Positions 52,539-61,182 of a stretch of DNA of 64,000 nucleotides are shown here, piece by piece. The notes below the pieces were generated by a model. It saw nothing but the letters and a program-made list of their open reading frames with translations, was not told the origin of the DNA and did not search any database. The stretch spans positions 1,984,001-2,048,000 of the forward strand of contig OZ271846.1 of the NCBI GenBank assembly GCA_965601485.1, in the 5' to 3' direction. This stretch comes from Methylotenera_A aquatica (GTDB lineage: Bacteria; Pseudomonadota; Gammaproteobacteria; Burkholderiales; Methylophilaceae). A program made the translations under genes and the position numbers. Position 1 is the stretch's first letter. Each line of letters opens with the position of its first letter.

Positions 52539-53927
52539 TCACTGACGTTTAATCGATTCGCCACGCAGATGTTGCCATAATATTTTTGCCTCGGTATGTC
52601 CGTGGATTGCAGCACTTTCTAAAAGTACTAATGCTCTTTGTTTCACCGAAGATGATACATCGTGTTCTAAAAGAATATTCGCCATATCAAACATTGCTAC
52701 TGGTATTCTTTTGCTTACTTTATCTTCTAACTCTTGGAAATTTTTATAATTTAATTTTTTTGCTGCTTTTTCTTTTTTCGCGTCATCATCGTCTAAATCA
52801 GATAGCTTAATTGTTGCCATTAATCCGGCAGGATATTTATCCTTTAATCTTGCCGCTTTACATCGACTCTCATTTTCAAATACCTTAATTTCATCTCCTA
52901 CTTCAACAGCCGCACGTCCATTCTTTAAAAGCATTATCTGAATAGTTTTGTGTTTAATTACTTCAAACATTCTGTTTTTTAATAAAAATTTATCACTTGC
53001 AGTCGAATAGTCCGATGATGGATAAAAAGACTTATTAATACCACCCTCAATAAAAATGTCACGAGTAGCATTTTGAATATTTAAGTAATTGTTGTTATTG
53101 GATATTGAAAGGTCAGCCATTTCATTTGAGAGTGAATTTATATGATTGTCAGAATTAGGCTGATATTTTCTTAAAATAGTGCTCGCTCGTTCTTTTACAT
53201 ACAAAGCTTTAGTTTTAGTTTCATTACCTTCAGATAATGCGAAACATTTAGCCCAAAGCGCTTTATCTCGTTGATTGCTGTCATATTCTTCTAGAGCTAA
53301 CAAATAGGAGTTATTAGCAGAACTATTTTCATTATTTTTTGTGACTTTATTTGCAGAATCAGAGTTGATTGGTATGTTTGAATTTTTTGAAGCAAATTTG
53401 AAATATTTACCATATAGCCATCCAATTAAAAGTGCCAATGGTCCCACTACTATTAAAGTAGCAACGAACATCCCTGCAGCTTCACCAATACCGTATTTAA
53501 CATAATAGCTTGGTGCTGAAAGTACCGCAGCTGCCATCAACCACCCTAACCAAACTCGCCCCATTTCAAAAGGGGTGGTAGCTTTAAACTTTTTAGGCAT
53601 GATTAAATAGAAAACTAAACCAGCCAGTAAAGCTACAAAAATAAAAACTTCGGCAGTATCCTTATAGGCACTGGAAGTGTCCAGAGATTTACTCACTTGA
53701 TCTATTTGCTGCGATGTTACTGTGTGATCGGAGTTGTATTGCTTTACTACATTTTCGATATTATTTTTGCCCGCATAGTTTATAGCAAGGTGATTTGCAA
53801 TTTCCGTATCCGTATAACCCTCAGTTCTAGCACCGGCAATATCAAAATTTTGTTGTTGTTCCAAGAAAATCGCTATATCGGTATATGAATAACCCTGAAC
53901 CAACGCTTGACTAACATCAAATGCCAC
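52539..53927 (-). CDS. Membrane protein with GY-x-EIA repeats, unknown
   Basis: 462 residues. N-terminus has two copies of a GY-T-EIA-HL helix motif (GYSYTDIAIFLEQ, GYTDTEIANHLA), a short motif that I also associate with phage tail and DNA-transfer proteins; then three membrane segments (about 93-110, 125-145, 150-172), a long Asn/Lys-rich linker, and a C-terminal Sel1-like helix pair (AALESAAIHGHTEAKILW region). Function unknown. Confidence 0.6.
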   Translation of the reverse strand: MAFDVSQALVQGYSYTDIAIFLEQQQNFDIAGARTEGYTDTEIANHLAINYAGKNNIENVVKQYNSDHTVTSQQIDQVSKSLDTSSAYKDTAEVFIFVALLAGLVFYLIMPKKFKATTPFEMGRVWLGWLMAAAVLSAPSYYVKYGIGEAAGMFVATLIVVGPLALLIGWLYGKYFKFASKNSNIPINSDSANKVTKNNENSSANNSYLLALEEYDSNQRDKALWAKCFALSEGNETKTKALYVKERASTILRKYQPNSDNHINSLSNEMADLSISNNNNYLNIQNATRDIFIEGGINKSFYPSSDYSTASDKFLLKNRMFEVIKHKTIQIMLLKNGRAAVEVGDEIKVFENESRCKAARLKDKYPAGLMATIKLSDLDDDDAKKEKAAKKLNYKNFQELEDKVSKRIPVAMFDMANILLEHDVSSSVKQRALVLLESAAIHGHTEAKILWQHLRGESIKRQ

Positions 53928-54037
53928 TTTGCGACTCCAATTAAAATTTGGTTATATTTGTAACTGCATATTAAATAAATTTAATATTTGGGCTAACCGA
54001 TTATTAATTCGCAATTCAATTCTAGGGTTATTAAACC

Positions 54038-54409
54038 TCAACAATAACCACCATGCAAGCGACACATCTTTTTTGCATGCTGACCGCATCTTCGCCAAAA
54101 ATCTACTTCACCTCTTACATATGTAACACACTCTTGACGTGCAATCGGGTCATTATTATGTTTTAAAGCACAATTACTTATGGTCATTGGAGTCTCATCA
54201 AAATCTGCCCCCTTCCCAGTCAACCAGTAAAGCAATGCATTTTCGGCAAGAATAGATTGTTCAACCCAGAATTTTTTTGGACTCAATTTTTCCTTAACAA
54301 TATTTGTTATCCCGTTGGGGGCGCAAGAACTAGCTTGCATATCACTGTTTGCCGCAAAAGACATGAAAGGCACGCTTACACAAATTAATATAAATATAAG
54401 CTTTACCAT
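54038..54409 (-). CDS. Small secreted Cys-rich protein
   Basis: 123 residues: signal peptide (LIFILICVSVPFMSFAA), then a helical Cys-containing domain (five or more Cys: SSCAP, SNCAL, QECVTYV, RRCGQHAKKMCRLHGGYC). Not recognised. It may be a disulfide-rich periplasmic factor. Confidence 0.58.
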   Translation of the reverse strand: MVKLIFILICVSVPFMSFAANSDMQASSCAPNGITNIVKEKLSPKKFWVEQSILAENALLYWLTGKGADFDETPMTISNCALKHNNDPIARQECVTYVRGEVDFWRRCGQHAKKMCRLHGGYC

Positions 54410-54882
54410 ATGCTAAATACCTTAACCTTAATAAATTGGGTGATAATAATTTGATAGTTACAAGTTATGGGCTAATGCCTTATTTTTTCGAGTCCAGTAT
54501 CTTATCTGCGACAATCAGACTGTCGATAACATCACTTCTTATTTTTTCAAATCAAGCTATCGCTGCTGAAGATAACTATAAACCAAATATGAGCTTAGAA
54601 AAAGTCATCACAACGCATGACTGCAATATCCCCTTAGCAGGCTATCAATTATAGTAATTTATGAATCGCCACTCGAATTCGTGAAGCAAAACAGATTAAG
54701 AAATCACAGGGAAAATTCACAAGCGGTAAAGTTGGTTTTGCCTATGAAGTAATAAACGAAGTAAAAGTAGCCAAATGGGAGACAAAATTAGCAACGAGCC
54801 CATTTCATAGTCTTTAAACAAGAATAGACTAAATCATAATAGAGTTAGAGATTTAGCCTACTATACGGCTACTAGAAATGAA
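54410..54882. other. Stretch with no supported gene
   Basis: About 470 bp. Possible 3' scraps of secreted genes (NQAIAAEDNYKPNMSLEKVI near 54550-54620; SGKVGFAYEVINEVKVAKWE near 54720-54780), but frames are short and broken. Looks like decayed sequence. Confidence 0.4.
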
Positions 54883-54913
54883 CAAAGGGTTACGAATTTA
54901 TCGTAACCCTTTG
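54883..54913 (-). terminator. Terminator of the lost tRNA-Lys gene
   Basis: CAAAGGGTTACGA-ATTTA-TCGTAACCCTTTG: a perfect 13-bp stem. It follows the tRNA 3' fragment on the minus strand at 7 bp, the normal position for a tRNA terminator. Confidence 0.75.
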
Positions 54914-54920
54914 ATTATAT

Positions 54921-54966
54921 TGGTAGGGCGTGCGGGGATCGAACCCACGACAAACGGATTAAAAGA
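54921..54966 (-). tRNA. 3' fragment of tRNA-Lys(UUU)
   Basis: Minus-strand reading: TTTTAATCCG, TTTGTCGTGGGTTCGATCCC, CGCACGCCCTACCA. This is the anticodon loop to CCA end of tRNA-Lys (T-arm GGGTTCGATCC intact), but the 5' half does not follow; unrelated sequence starts at the anticodon. Such 3' halves are left where an element integrated in a tRNA gene. Not functional. Confidence 0.8.
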
Positions 54967-55149
54967 CTGTAAAGCTAAGTAGTCGCACTCGCTGAAGAAG
55001 CAGCTAAATAAAAGACAATCGTTAAGACGGCTTTTGATGATGTTTTATTCATTGTGTTTTTGACTTCTATTAAATATTTTATAATCTTTAAAACATTCAC
55101 ACCTAAATTAAGTCATCAGTATTTTTAAGGACTAGTGGTTTCGGTCTAT

Positions 55150-55275
55150 ATTTTGGATAATTAACACATAGCGTAAACCGTTGGGTAATGCTTTTTGGTT
55201 TCGTCATTTTAAATCCATTACTGCAAATAGCAGCTTCCTGAAAAATGACGTCTACGCAAAATTATTTACACCCTC
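55150..55275 (-). pseudogene. 5' fragment of an IS256-family element
   Basis: Reading minus from 55275: left end GAGGGTGTAAATAATTTTGC, leader (CGTCATTTTTCAGGAAGCTG), start ATGACG AAACCAAAAAGC ATTACCCAACG matching the first codons of the transposase, then decay. No right end is paired with it. Confidence 0.72.
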
Positions 55276-55332
55276 TTGAAGGATAGCTGTAAGGTAGTTT
55301 TATTATTTAAGAGAACCTTTATGTGTAGCTAG

Positions 55333-55350
55333 ATGTGTAGCTATGATTGT
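55333..55350 (+). repeat. Possible integrase arm-type site, right
   Basis: ATGTGTAGCTATGATTGT, one base different from the site before the integrase at 29177; a further ATGTGTAGCTAG is at 55321-55332. Confidence 0.5.
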
Positions 55351-55398
55351 ATAAAAAATACAAAGTATTGCGGATACTAGCTTTAAGACAAAATAAGT

Positions 55399-55425
55399 GG
55401 TTAGTGCGCCTAATATATATCGGCA
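55399..55425 (+). repeat. Right island boundary repeat (attR-like)
   Basis: Exact 27-bp copy of 29035-29061 in direct orientation. The 200 bp to its right, up to the MFS gene, hold no gene I can support. Confidence 0.8.
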
Positions 55426-55626
55426 GAATCGCACTAGGTCAACGACTACTCATCGGCTTGAGGTTACTTGTTCATAAGCAGCATCATGCTTACTACCTTA
55501 TTCACTGCACTAACGGTTTAGACTTTACCATGCATGGCTTTGCATTACCAGCGTGTTTAGGCTAACAAAAATTAAACTCTTTTTCGCTGTTTTTTTCAAT
55601 AAAACAGGCATTCCCAATTAAAATAG

Positions 55627-56856
55627 ATGGATATGCAGCAATTATTTATCCATCAAAACTACGCCTTTAGCAAACTTCTCGCTTTTCGCATTCAAATTGT
55701 TCTGGCTTACCAAATCATGGCGGTCGCCGTTGGCTGGCACATTTATGAAATCACGCATGACACTTTAGCTTTAGGTCTGGTGGGTTTGGCCGAAGTGATT
55801 CCTTACTTCGCAAGTGCGCTTTTTGCTGGACATGCGGTAGATCACTACTATTCACGCCGCCTATTTGGCACCTTGGCTGCTGTAATGCTGTGTCTAAACG
55901 CACTCACTTTAACCTTAGTCACACAAGGCTATTTGATTGGTGAAAGTAGCTACTGGATTTATGGCTCAATTGCGTTCACAGGCTTTGCGCGTGCCTTTAT
56001 TGCGCCTAGCGTTAACTCATTATTTGCGATTATTTTACAACGCGAGTCTTATGCCAAAGCCACTGGCATCAGTAGTAGCATCTTTCAAATGGGTTTAGTT
56101 TTAGGCCCTGCCATTGGCGGCTTGATGATTGGTTTTGCGGGTAAAACAATAGCCTACATGCTGGCCACTCTGTTGTGCTTGGGTGCGGCAATCGCCATGT
56201 GGTCAATTAAAGTAAAAGAACCTAAATCTGCCGTAGGTTTACCGGTATTCACCAGTATTAAACAAGGGCTTGATTTTGTTTTTAGCAATCAAATTATGCT
56301 GGGCGCTTTGTCTTTAGACATGTTTGCAGTATTGTTTGGGGGTGCAGTGGCTATGTTGCCCGCATTTATTCAAGACGTTTATCTCATTGGCCCAGAAGGC
56401 TTGGGCATATTGCGCGCCGCGCCAGCTGTGGGCGCCATTGCCACTGGCTTATGGCTAACGCGTTACCCCATTAATCGCCATGCAGGGCTTTGGTTATTAT
56501 GGGCCGTTGCCACTTTTGGACTTTGTATTATTGGCTTTAGCTTAGCAACTAGCTTCTGGGTGGCGTTTGCGTTGTTACTACTTTCTGGCGTTGCAGACGG
56601 CATTTCGGTAGTAATGCGGCAAACCATAATGCAATTAATTACCCCAGACGGCATGCGCGGACGTGTATCGGCCATCAACGGTATTTTTATCGGTTCATCT
56701 AATGAGCTAGGCGCCTTTGAATCTGGCTTGGCGGCGCGCATCATGGGCTTAGTGCCATCTGTGATTTTTGGCGGAATGATGACGCTTTCAGTAGTAGCAA
56801 CTACCGCAAAGTTTGCGCCTAAATTACGCAAGCTAGAACTGAACCAAATACAATAA
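55627..56856 (+). CDS. MFS transporter (EntS-like)
   Basis: 409 residues, 12 membrane segments. MFS motif-A-like sequence AGHAVDHYYSRRLFG after TM2, and GVADGISVVMRQTIMQLITPDGMRGRVSAING in the second half, typical of the EntS/DHA3 efflux branch. Substrate unknown. ATG 55627 or 55633. First core gene right of the island. Confidence 0.88.
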   Translation: MDMQQLFIHQNYAFSKLLAFRIQIVLAYQIMAVAVGWHIYEITHDTLALGLVGLAEVIPYFASALFAGHAVDHYYSRRLFGTLAAVMLCLNALTLTLVTQGYLIGESSYWIYGSIAFTGFARAFIAPSVNSLFAIILQRESYAKATGISSSIFQMGLVLGPAIGGLMIGFAGKTIAYMLATLLCLGAAIAMWSIKVKEPKSAVGLPVFTSIKQGLDFVFSNQIMLGALSLDMFAVLFGGAVAMLPAFIQDVYLIGPEGLGILRAAPAVGAIATGLWLTRYPINRHAGLWLLWAVATFGLCIIGFSLATSFWVAFALLLLSGVADGISVVMRQTIMQLITPDGMRGRVSAINGIFIGSSNELGAFESGLAARIMGLVPSVIFGGMMTLSVVATTAKFAPKLRKLELNQIQ

Positions 56857-56907
56857 AATTGGCTGATGCATCTATTGGTGGGTTTTAGTACTTAACGTTA
56901 CCAGTGC

Positions 56908-57156
56908 ATGCTCAATCGGATTAAAGCGGTAGTTGCGCTAATGCTTACAACTACGATATCGATAAGTACGGCTATGGTAGTCTCTGGCATCATCATTTTT
57001 ATGCACAACAAATCACGCGCGCCGTTTTTTGCACACATTTTTTTAGAACAGTGGGCTGGTTTGTTTATGACGGTATGGCCAATTGCGTTTATTACTATAC
57101 TAACTGTAGCACCTATGGTGAATGGGCCACTAAACCTAATTGTAAAAGACCATTAA
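56908..57156 (+). CDS. DUF2798 family membrane protein
   Basis: 82 residues, two membrane segments with F-EQWAGLFMTVWPIAFITILTVAP; the W---WPIAF--I--VAP pattern is that of DUF2798. Function unknown. Confidence 0.75.
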   Translation: MLNRIKAVVALMLTTTISISTAMVVSGIIIFMHNKSRAPFFAHIFLEQWAGLFMTVWPIAFITILTVAPMVNGPLNLIVKDH

Positions 57157-57177
57157 TTAGCAATATTGAAACACATC

Positions 57178-57291
57178 CTATTTTTTGGTAGCAGGCTTCA
57201 TAGGAATTACAGAGCTAGAAGGCACAACGACTTCTTTGCTTTTTTTTGGCTTTTTGATTTCTTTGTTACTTTTAATTTGGCCTTTTGCCAT
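57178..57291 (-). CDS. 37-residue Lys-rich protein
   Basis: MAKGQIKSNKEIKKPKKSKE followed by VVVPSSSVIPMKPATKK. GGAG lies 8 bp upstream. The MAKGQ-KSNKE-KKPK start recurs in tiny basic proteins of many Proteobacteria, which supports a real gene. Unknown role, perhaps nucleic-acid binding. Confidence 0.7.
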   Translation of the reverse strand: MAKGQIKSNKEIKKPKKSKEVVVPSSSVIPMKPATKK

Positions 57292-57373
57292 GATAGTTCT
57301 CCAACAATAAGATTAATCGCTTTATCATAGGCTGATGGCGCAATATATGTAGATTATTTTAAGATAGTTAAGC

Positions 57374-58396
57374 TTATGGCGTTTGGTCTCTAAGTCTTTC
57401 GGCAAGGGCTTTGGAAGCCTCTTTACGCTGCTCTGCGTAGCGCAAAATGTTTTCAAGCTGCGCGGCCGATGGCAAATTTGGATCATTGGGCAATTGAGAC
57501 AATCGCTCAAAGCTTTGCTCATAGGGCTCACTAATCGAATAATCAATCTTTCCTGCTAGCTCATCCAAGCTCGCTTTGCCTTGCTTGCCTTCATGCATAA
57601 TTTCTAACCAAGAGCGGTTAATAGCTTGATCTTGATACAAAAAGACGCTGATTTGGCTGCGCAGCAATAATTCATCGCTCCAACGATAGCTGGGCGGTGG
57701 CATGTTTTTGAATAATAAAACGCAAGCTAAAAGTGTAGCTAAAACCGCACCTACGCTGTATTTCATGGGCATCACACGCGCTGTAATGGTCTGCGAAAAG
57801 ATAATGCTTGCCAATAAGCCCGTGATAAAACCGCCAATATGTGCCGCATTATCAATGCCCGGAATCACAAAACCCAGCACAACGGTCAGCACCGTAAACG
57901 CGCAGCCCCCACCAAATAGCCAACGAAACTCATAGGGATGAATCGCGGCGCGTTCGCGCCATAAAAAAACTAGAACAGCGGCATACATGCCAAAAATTGC
58001 GCCAGATGCACCGCCTGAAACCGCTGAGTTACCTTGCACCACCAAAGATAATAAATTGCCACCTAATCCGCTTAATAAATAAATGGCCAAAAACCGCCCA
58101 TGCCCATACATGCGCTCTGCCAGTTGCCCAGCATCCCACAGCGCATAGCAATTAAGCGCCAAATGGATGGCGCCAAAATGCAAAAACATGGCGGTAAACA
58201 ATCGCCACCATTCACCATCTTGCGTGGCAGGGCCAAAATTAGCGCCCCAAGTCAGTTGAATACCATTTGGTGAGTGCAAAAAACCTGCCCCGCCGATTAA
58301 CATGGCAGCAAAAACCAATACATTAATCGCAATTAAAAGCTTAGTCAGCGTTACCTTAGTTAGACGTTGTTTTAAAATTTCATGAAAAGATTGCAA
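57374..58396 (-). CDS. Rhomboid intramembrane serine protease
   Basis: 340 residues with six or more membrane segments. Catalytic dyad S131 (SGGASGAIFG) and H186 (NAAHIGGF); the loop-1 WWRLFTAMFLHFGAIHLALN is intact. A C-terminal soluble tail of about 100 residues follows the membrane core. Substrates unknown. Confidence 0.94.
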   Translation of the reverse strand: MQSFHEILKQRLTKVTLTKLLIAINVLVFAAMLIGGAGFLHSPNGIQLTWGANFGPATQDGEWWRLFTAMFLHFGAIHLALNCYALWDAGQLAERMYGHGRFLAIYLLSGLGGNLLSLVVQGNSAVSGGASGAIFGMYAAVLVFLWRERAAIHPYEFRWLFGGGCAFTVLTVVLGFVIPGIDNAAHIGGFITGLLASIIFSQTITARVMPMKYSVGAVLATLLACVLLFKNMPPPSYRWSDELLLRSQISVFLYQDQAINRSWLEIMHEGKQGKASLDELAGKIDYSISEPYEQSFERLSQLPNDPNLPSAAQLENILRYAEQRKEASKALAERLRDQTP

Positions 58397-58549
58397 TACA
58401 AATCCTGTAAAAAAATATTGATTTATCCGAAAATCGCGCTGTAACTAGCATATAGCAGTTTAATTTAAACTGAATAACAAATCCCTTGAATCCACAATAA
58501 TTCGCTCTACAATACAAACTAATCTAATTTTTAATTGAAGGATAACGAC

Positions 58550-59056
58550 ATGTTAAACATATTTGATGCCGCCATTTTGCCACTGATTCACACCTTAAAA
58601 AGTTTAAGTCATATTTTAAAAAAGGGTGAAGAACATGCCGATGCCAAAAAAATTGAGCATACCGTTTTTTTAAATGCACGCCTTTTTCCTGATATGTATC
58701 CGCTCACCAGACAAATACAAATTGCCACCGATATGAGCAAGGGTGCCGCGGCACGCTTTGCAATTGTTGACATACCAAAGTACGAAGATGATGAAACTAC
58801 CTTTGAACAATTACAAGCGCGCATAGCAAAAACCATTGCGTTTATAGAAAGCATAGCGCCAACACAACTGACCGATGCCGAAAAGCGGGATATTACGATT
58901 ACCGTGCGTAAAATCGAGCTTAAATTTACTGGCCAAGATTACCTACTAAAATGGGTGATGCCCAACGTGTATTTTCATGTGACCACCGCTTACAACATTT
59001 TGCGCCATAACGGCGTTGAGCTAGGTAAACCGGATTTTTTAAGAATTAAATCGTAA
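58550..59056 (+). CDS. DUF1993 family protein
   Basis: 168 residues from ATG 58550 (GAAGGATAACGAC upstream; an in-frame TTG at 58535 is less likely). LARLFPDMYPLTRQIQIATD and the terminal NVYFHVTTAYNILRHNGVELGKPDFL-type end are the DUF1993 signature (quoted motifs: ARLFPDMYPLTRQ, HVTTAYNILRHNGV, GKPDFL). A DinB-like helical bundle is likely. Function unknown. Confidence 0.88.
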   Translation: MLNIFDAAILPLIHTLKSLSHILKKGEEHADAKKIEHTVFLNARLFPDMYPLTRQIQIATDMSKGAAARFAIVDIPKYEDDETTFEQLQARIAKTIAFIESIAPTQLTDAEKRDITITVRKIELKFTGQDYLLKWVMPNVYFHVTTAYNILRHNGVELGKPDFLRIKS

Positions 59057-59108
59057 AAATCCAGTCTTTATACTGCAAGCCATTATTCAACAAAGAAAGG
59101 TTAGTAAT

Positions 59109-59549
59109 ATGCATAAACTAAATTTAAAAATTAACCTGATTTTGTTGACGATAATAGTGGCGATTGTTTATTTTTTGACAGACAAAGCCAGCTTAAAAAC
59201 AACGCCAAACCTAAGCCCTGCTCAAGAACAGTTGGCTAAAATGGGTGATAGATGTTTAGATTTTGGTGAAAGAGCAGTGGCAAATGATGTGCCGATTATT
59301 GAGTTTCAAATGTTGGAACGCTTAGCTAAAAAAACCAATGTGATTGAACGGTGCATGACCGATAACGGTTACATACAAAACCCGGCATGGCTGAAATATG
59401 CTCAGCCAATTGCAATAGACAATGCGGCCAAAAACAAAACTTCTGTTAGCGAAGCGCTGACTAACTTAAGCCGAGCTGATGTGCAAATTTTTGCACCAGA
59501 TGAAAAACGTCCCGAATATTGGCTAAAAATTAATCAAAACGCTAATTAA
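59109..59549 (+). CDS. Single-pass membrane protein, unknown
   Basis: 146 residues: N-terminal membrane segment (INLILLTIIVAIVYFLT), then a helical domain with two Cys (GDRCLDFGE, ERCMTDNGYIQNPAWL). AAAGG 10 bp upstream of the ATG. Not recognised. Ends convergently with the GGDEF gene (4-bp overlap). Confidence 0.65.
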   Translation: MHKLNLKINLILLTIIVAIVYFLTDKASLKTTPNLSPAQEQLAKMGDRCLDFGERAVANDVPIIEFQMLERLAKKTNVIERCMTDNGYIQNPAWLKYAQPIAIDNAAKNKTSVSEALTNLSRADVQIFAPDEKRPEYWLKINQNAN

Positions 59550-60499
59550 TCTGCTGCAGTGATGATGCGATTTCGGCCTTTTTGTTTGGCAAGGTATAAG
59601 CGTCTGTCTACCTCATGAATAAAAGCCAGCGACTCATCTTGAGATGTTGGAACAATAGTACCAACGCCGGCACTAACGGTTAGCAATTGACTCACTTCCG
59701 ATTTTGCATGCATAATTTGCTCTTTAAAAATAACTTGATGGCAACGCTCGGCTACTTTTTTGGCGGCGAAGGCATCTGTTTCTGGCAACACCAGCACAAA
59801 TTCCTCACCCCCAAATCGCGCACAAAAATCACGCGAACGCGTGGCAACCTTGCTTAGCACTTGCGCAACACGTTTCAAGGAATCGTCGCCCTGAATGTGC
59901 CCGTAATGGTCGTTATATTGCTTAAAATAATCAATATCCACCATAATTAATGAAATCGGTTGTTTGTTGCGGCGTGCATTCAACCACTCTAGTTCCATCA
60001 CCGAGTCAAACATGCGTCTGTTGGCAATACCCGTTAAGCCATCTTTAAAGGATAACTCTTCTAATTTTTTTTGCAGCGTGATTAATTTTTCTTCGGTTTT
60101 TTTGCGCTCGCTAATATCAAACATAAAACCAATAAATGCGTTGGCCGTGCCATCTGGGTTGCGCACCACATGTACTACATCACGAATCCACACATAACCA
60201 CCATCTTTATTCATGGTACGATAATCGACCTCATAGTCTTCGCCTTCTATGGATTTTGCAATACAATAATCCACCACCCAAGTCTTATCTTCTGAGTAAA
60301 TTCTATCTATCCAATCTCGTGAGGTCGCCCAACTGGCTTGGGGCCAGCCCAATAGCTTTTCAATCTGCGGCCCTATGTATTCAAATTTCAACGTCGCCCA
60401 ATCTAGCTTCCACGGAATCGCGTTGGTTGATTCTAAAAGCGTTTTATAAACGGCAGTGTCGACTTCAGCGATTTCGGCAGGTAAATTCGACTTGGTCAT
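59546..60499 (-). CDS. PAS-GGDEF diguanylate cyclase
   Basis: 317 residues from ATG 60499 (GTG 60511 also possible). PAS_3-type sensor domain (20-150: WKLDWATLKFEYIGPQIEKL, DGGYVWIRDVVHVVRN, GFMFDISERK), short coiled coil, and a GGDEF domain with FKDGLTGIANRRMFD, DIDYFKQYND and the active-site RFGGEEFVLVLPET. The intact GGEEF predicts c-di-GMP synthesis from GTP. No I-site (RxxD) is evident. No membrane segment, so it is cytoplasmic. Confidence 0.93.
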   Translation of the reverse strand: MTKSNLPAEIAEVDTAVYKTLLESTNAIPWKLDWATLKFEYIGPQIEKLLGWPQASWATSRDWIDRIYSEDKTWVVDYCIAKSIEGEDYEVDYRTMNKDGGYVWIRDVVHVVRNPDGTANAFIGFMFDISERKKTEEKLITLQKKLEELSFKDGLTGIANRRMFDSVMELEWLNARRNKQPISLIMVDIDYFKQYNDHYGHIQGDDSLKRVAQVLSKVATRSRDFCARFGGEEFVLVLPETDAFAAKKVAERCHQVIFKEQIMHAKSEVSQLLTVSAGVGTIVPTSQDESLAFIHEVDRRLYLAKQKGRNRIITAAD

Positions 60500-60665
60500 T
60501 TTGTTCCACACTCGAGTATGGTGTTAAATAGATTATTGTCATAATAACTCACCGACCAATGTTTTGGCATCCAAAACGCTAACAAATCTGTGCTATACGA
60601 CATAAAGAGTTTTTTAAAAAATATTCATGATTAATATTTAATTATTATTTCTTGAAAACATTATT

Positions 60666-60914
60666 GTGAACCTACTTTCAGTCAATATCTCGCCAACAAT
60701 ATTGGTTGAAATAAATGGTCATCAAGTGCAAACAGCCATTAATAAAACACCTTTTCAGGGTCGCTTTTGGCTTTGCAAATTAACACTGTGGGGTTACGGA
60801 AAAGCAGCCGCTAGCCCAGGCGGCCTAGTGCTAACCTTTGAGCACTTCACGTATTGGCAATATCGCCTTAAAAAACCACATTTAGAACTCAACTTAAAAG
60901 AATTGTGCCGATAA
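60666..60914 (+). pseudogene. MOSC (YiiM-like) gene remnant
   Basis: Open frame from GTG 60666, 82 codons. LLSVNISPTILVEINGHQVQ, TAINKTPFQGR and EHFTYWQYRL match the start of YiiM-type MOSC proteins (SVN-G---V-W-G--V-TAI-K-PV-G ... EHY-YW), but the GD-QAD--HGG-DKAV centre is scrambled (LWGYGKAAASPGG) and everything after about residue 75, including the molybdopterin-cofactor Cys region, is missing. Confidence 0.68.
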
Positions 60915-60927
60915 ATTCAATTTGTCC

Positions 60928-60963
60928 AAAAAAAGCCTATTCATTTCTGAATAGGCTTTTTTT
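60928..60963. terminator. Bidirectional terminator near pqqA copy 2
   Basis: A perfect 16-bp stem (AAAAAAAGCCTATTCA / TGAATAGGCTTTTTTT) around TTTC. It lies 15 bp past the pqqA stop and 13 bp past the MOSC remnant, so it can end both. Confidence 0.92.
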
Positions 60964-60978
60964 ATTTGATATAACGAA

Positions 60979-61050
60979 TTACTTGTTCATTACATACATT
61001 GTAACTTCAAAGCCAAAACGCATTTCAGTAGCTGCTGGTGTTGTCCACAT
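60979..61050 (-). CDS. pqqA: Coenzyme PQQ precursor peptide PqqA (copy 2)
   Basis: Encodes the same 23 residues as 15340-15411, with E15 and Y19 in place. The nucleotide sequence differs at several third positions, so the two copies are not a recent duplication or have been kept under protein-level selection. The ribosome-binding region is weaker (AAAAGAAA instead of AAGGAG). A strong terminator follows. No pqqB-E nearby. Confidence 0.92.
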   Translation of the reverse strand: MWTTPAATEMRFGFEVTMYVMNK

Positions 61051-61182
61051 GATAATTTCTTTTAAGTTATTTAAGTTTTGCAAGCACGACTTTCATGTTT
61101 TACATATTACGCAAGCTTCAAAATTAACTTCTATGTACTAAACGCAATAAGCACTCATGAATTTACTCAAAATAACATTTGG

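Noticed and set aside
54436..54654. 72-codon frame from TTG with a signal-like segment.
   Set aside because: Poor start, overlaps decayed sequence and has no recognisable mature part.
55347..55565. 72-codon frame crossing the right island repeat.
   Set aside because: No start context and no recognisable family. It may be a remnant of the integration target, but I could not identify it.
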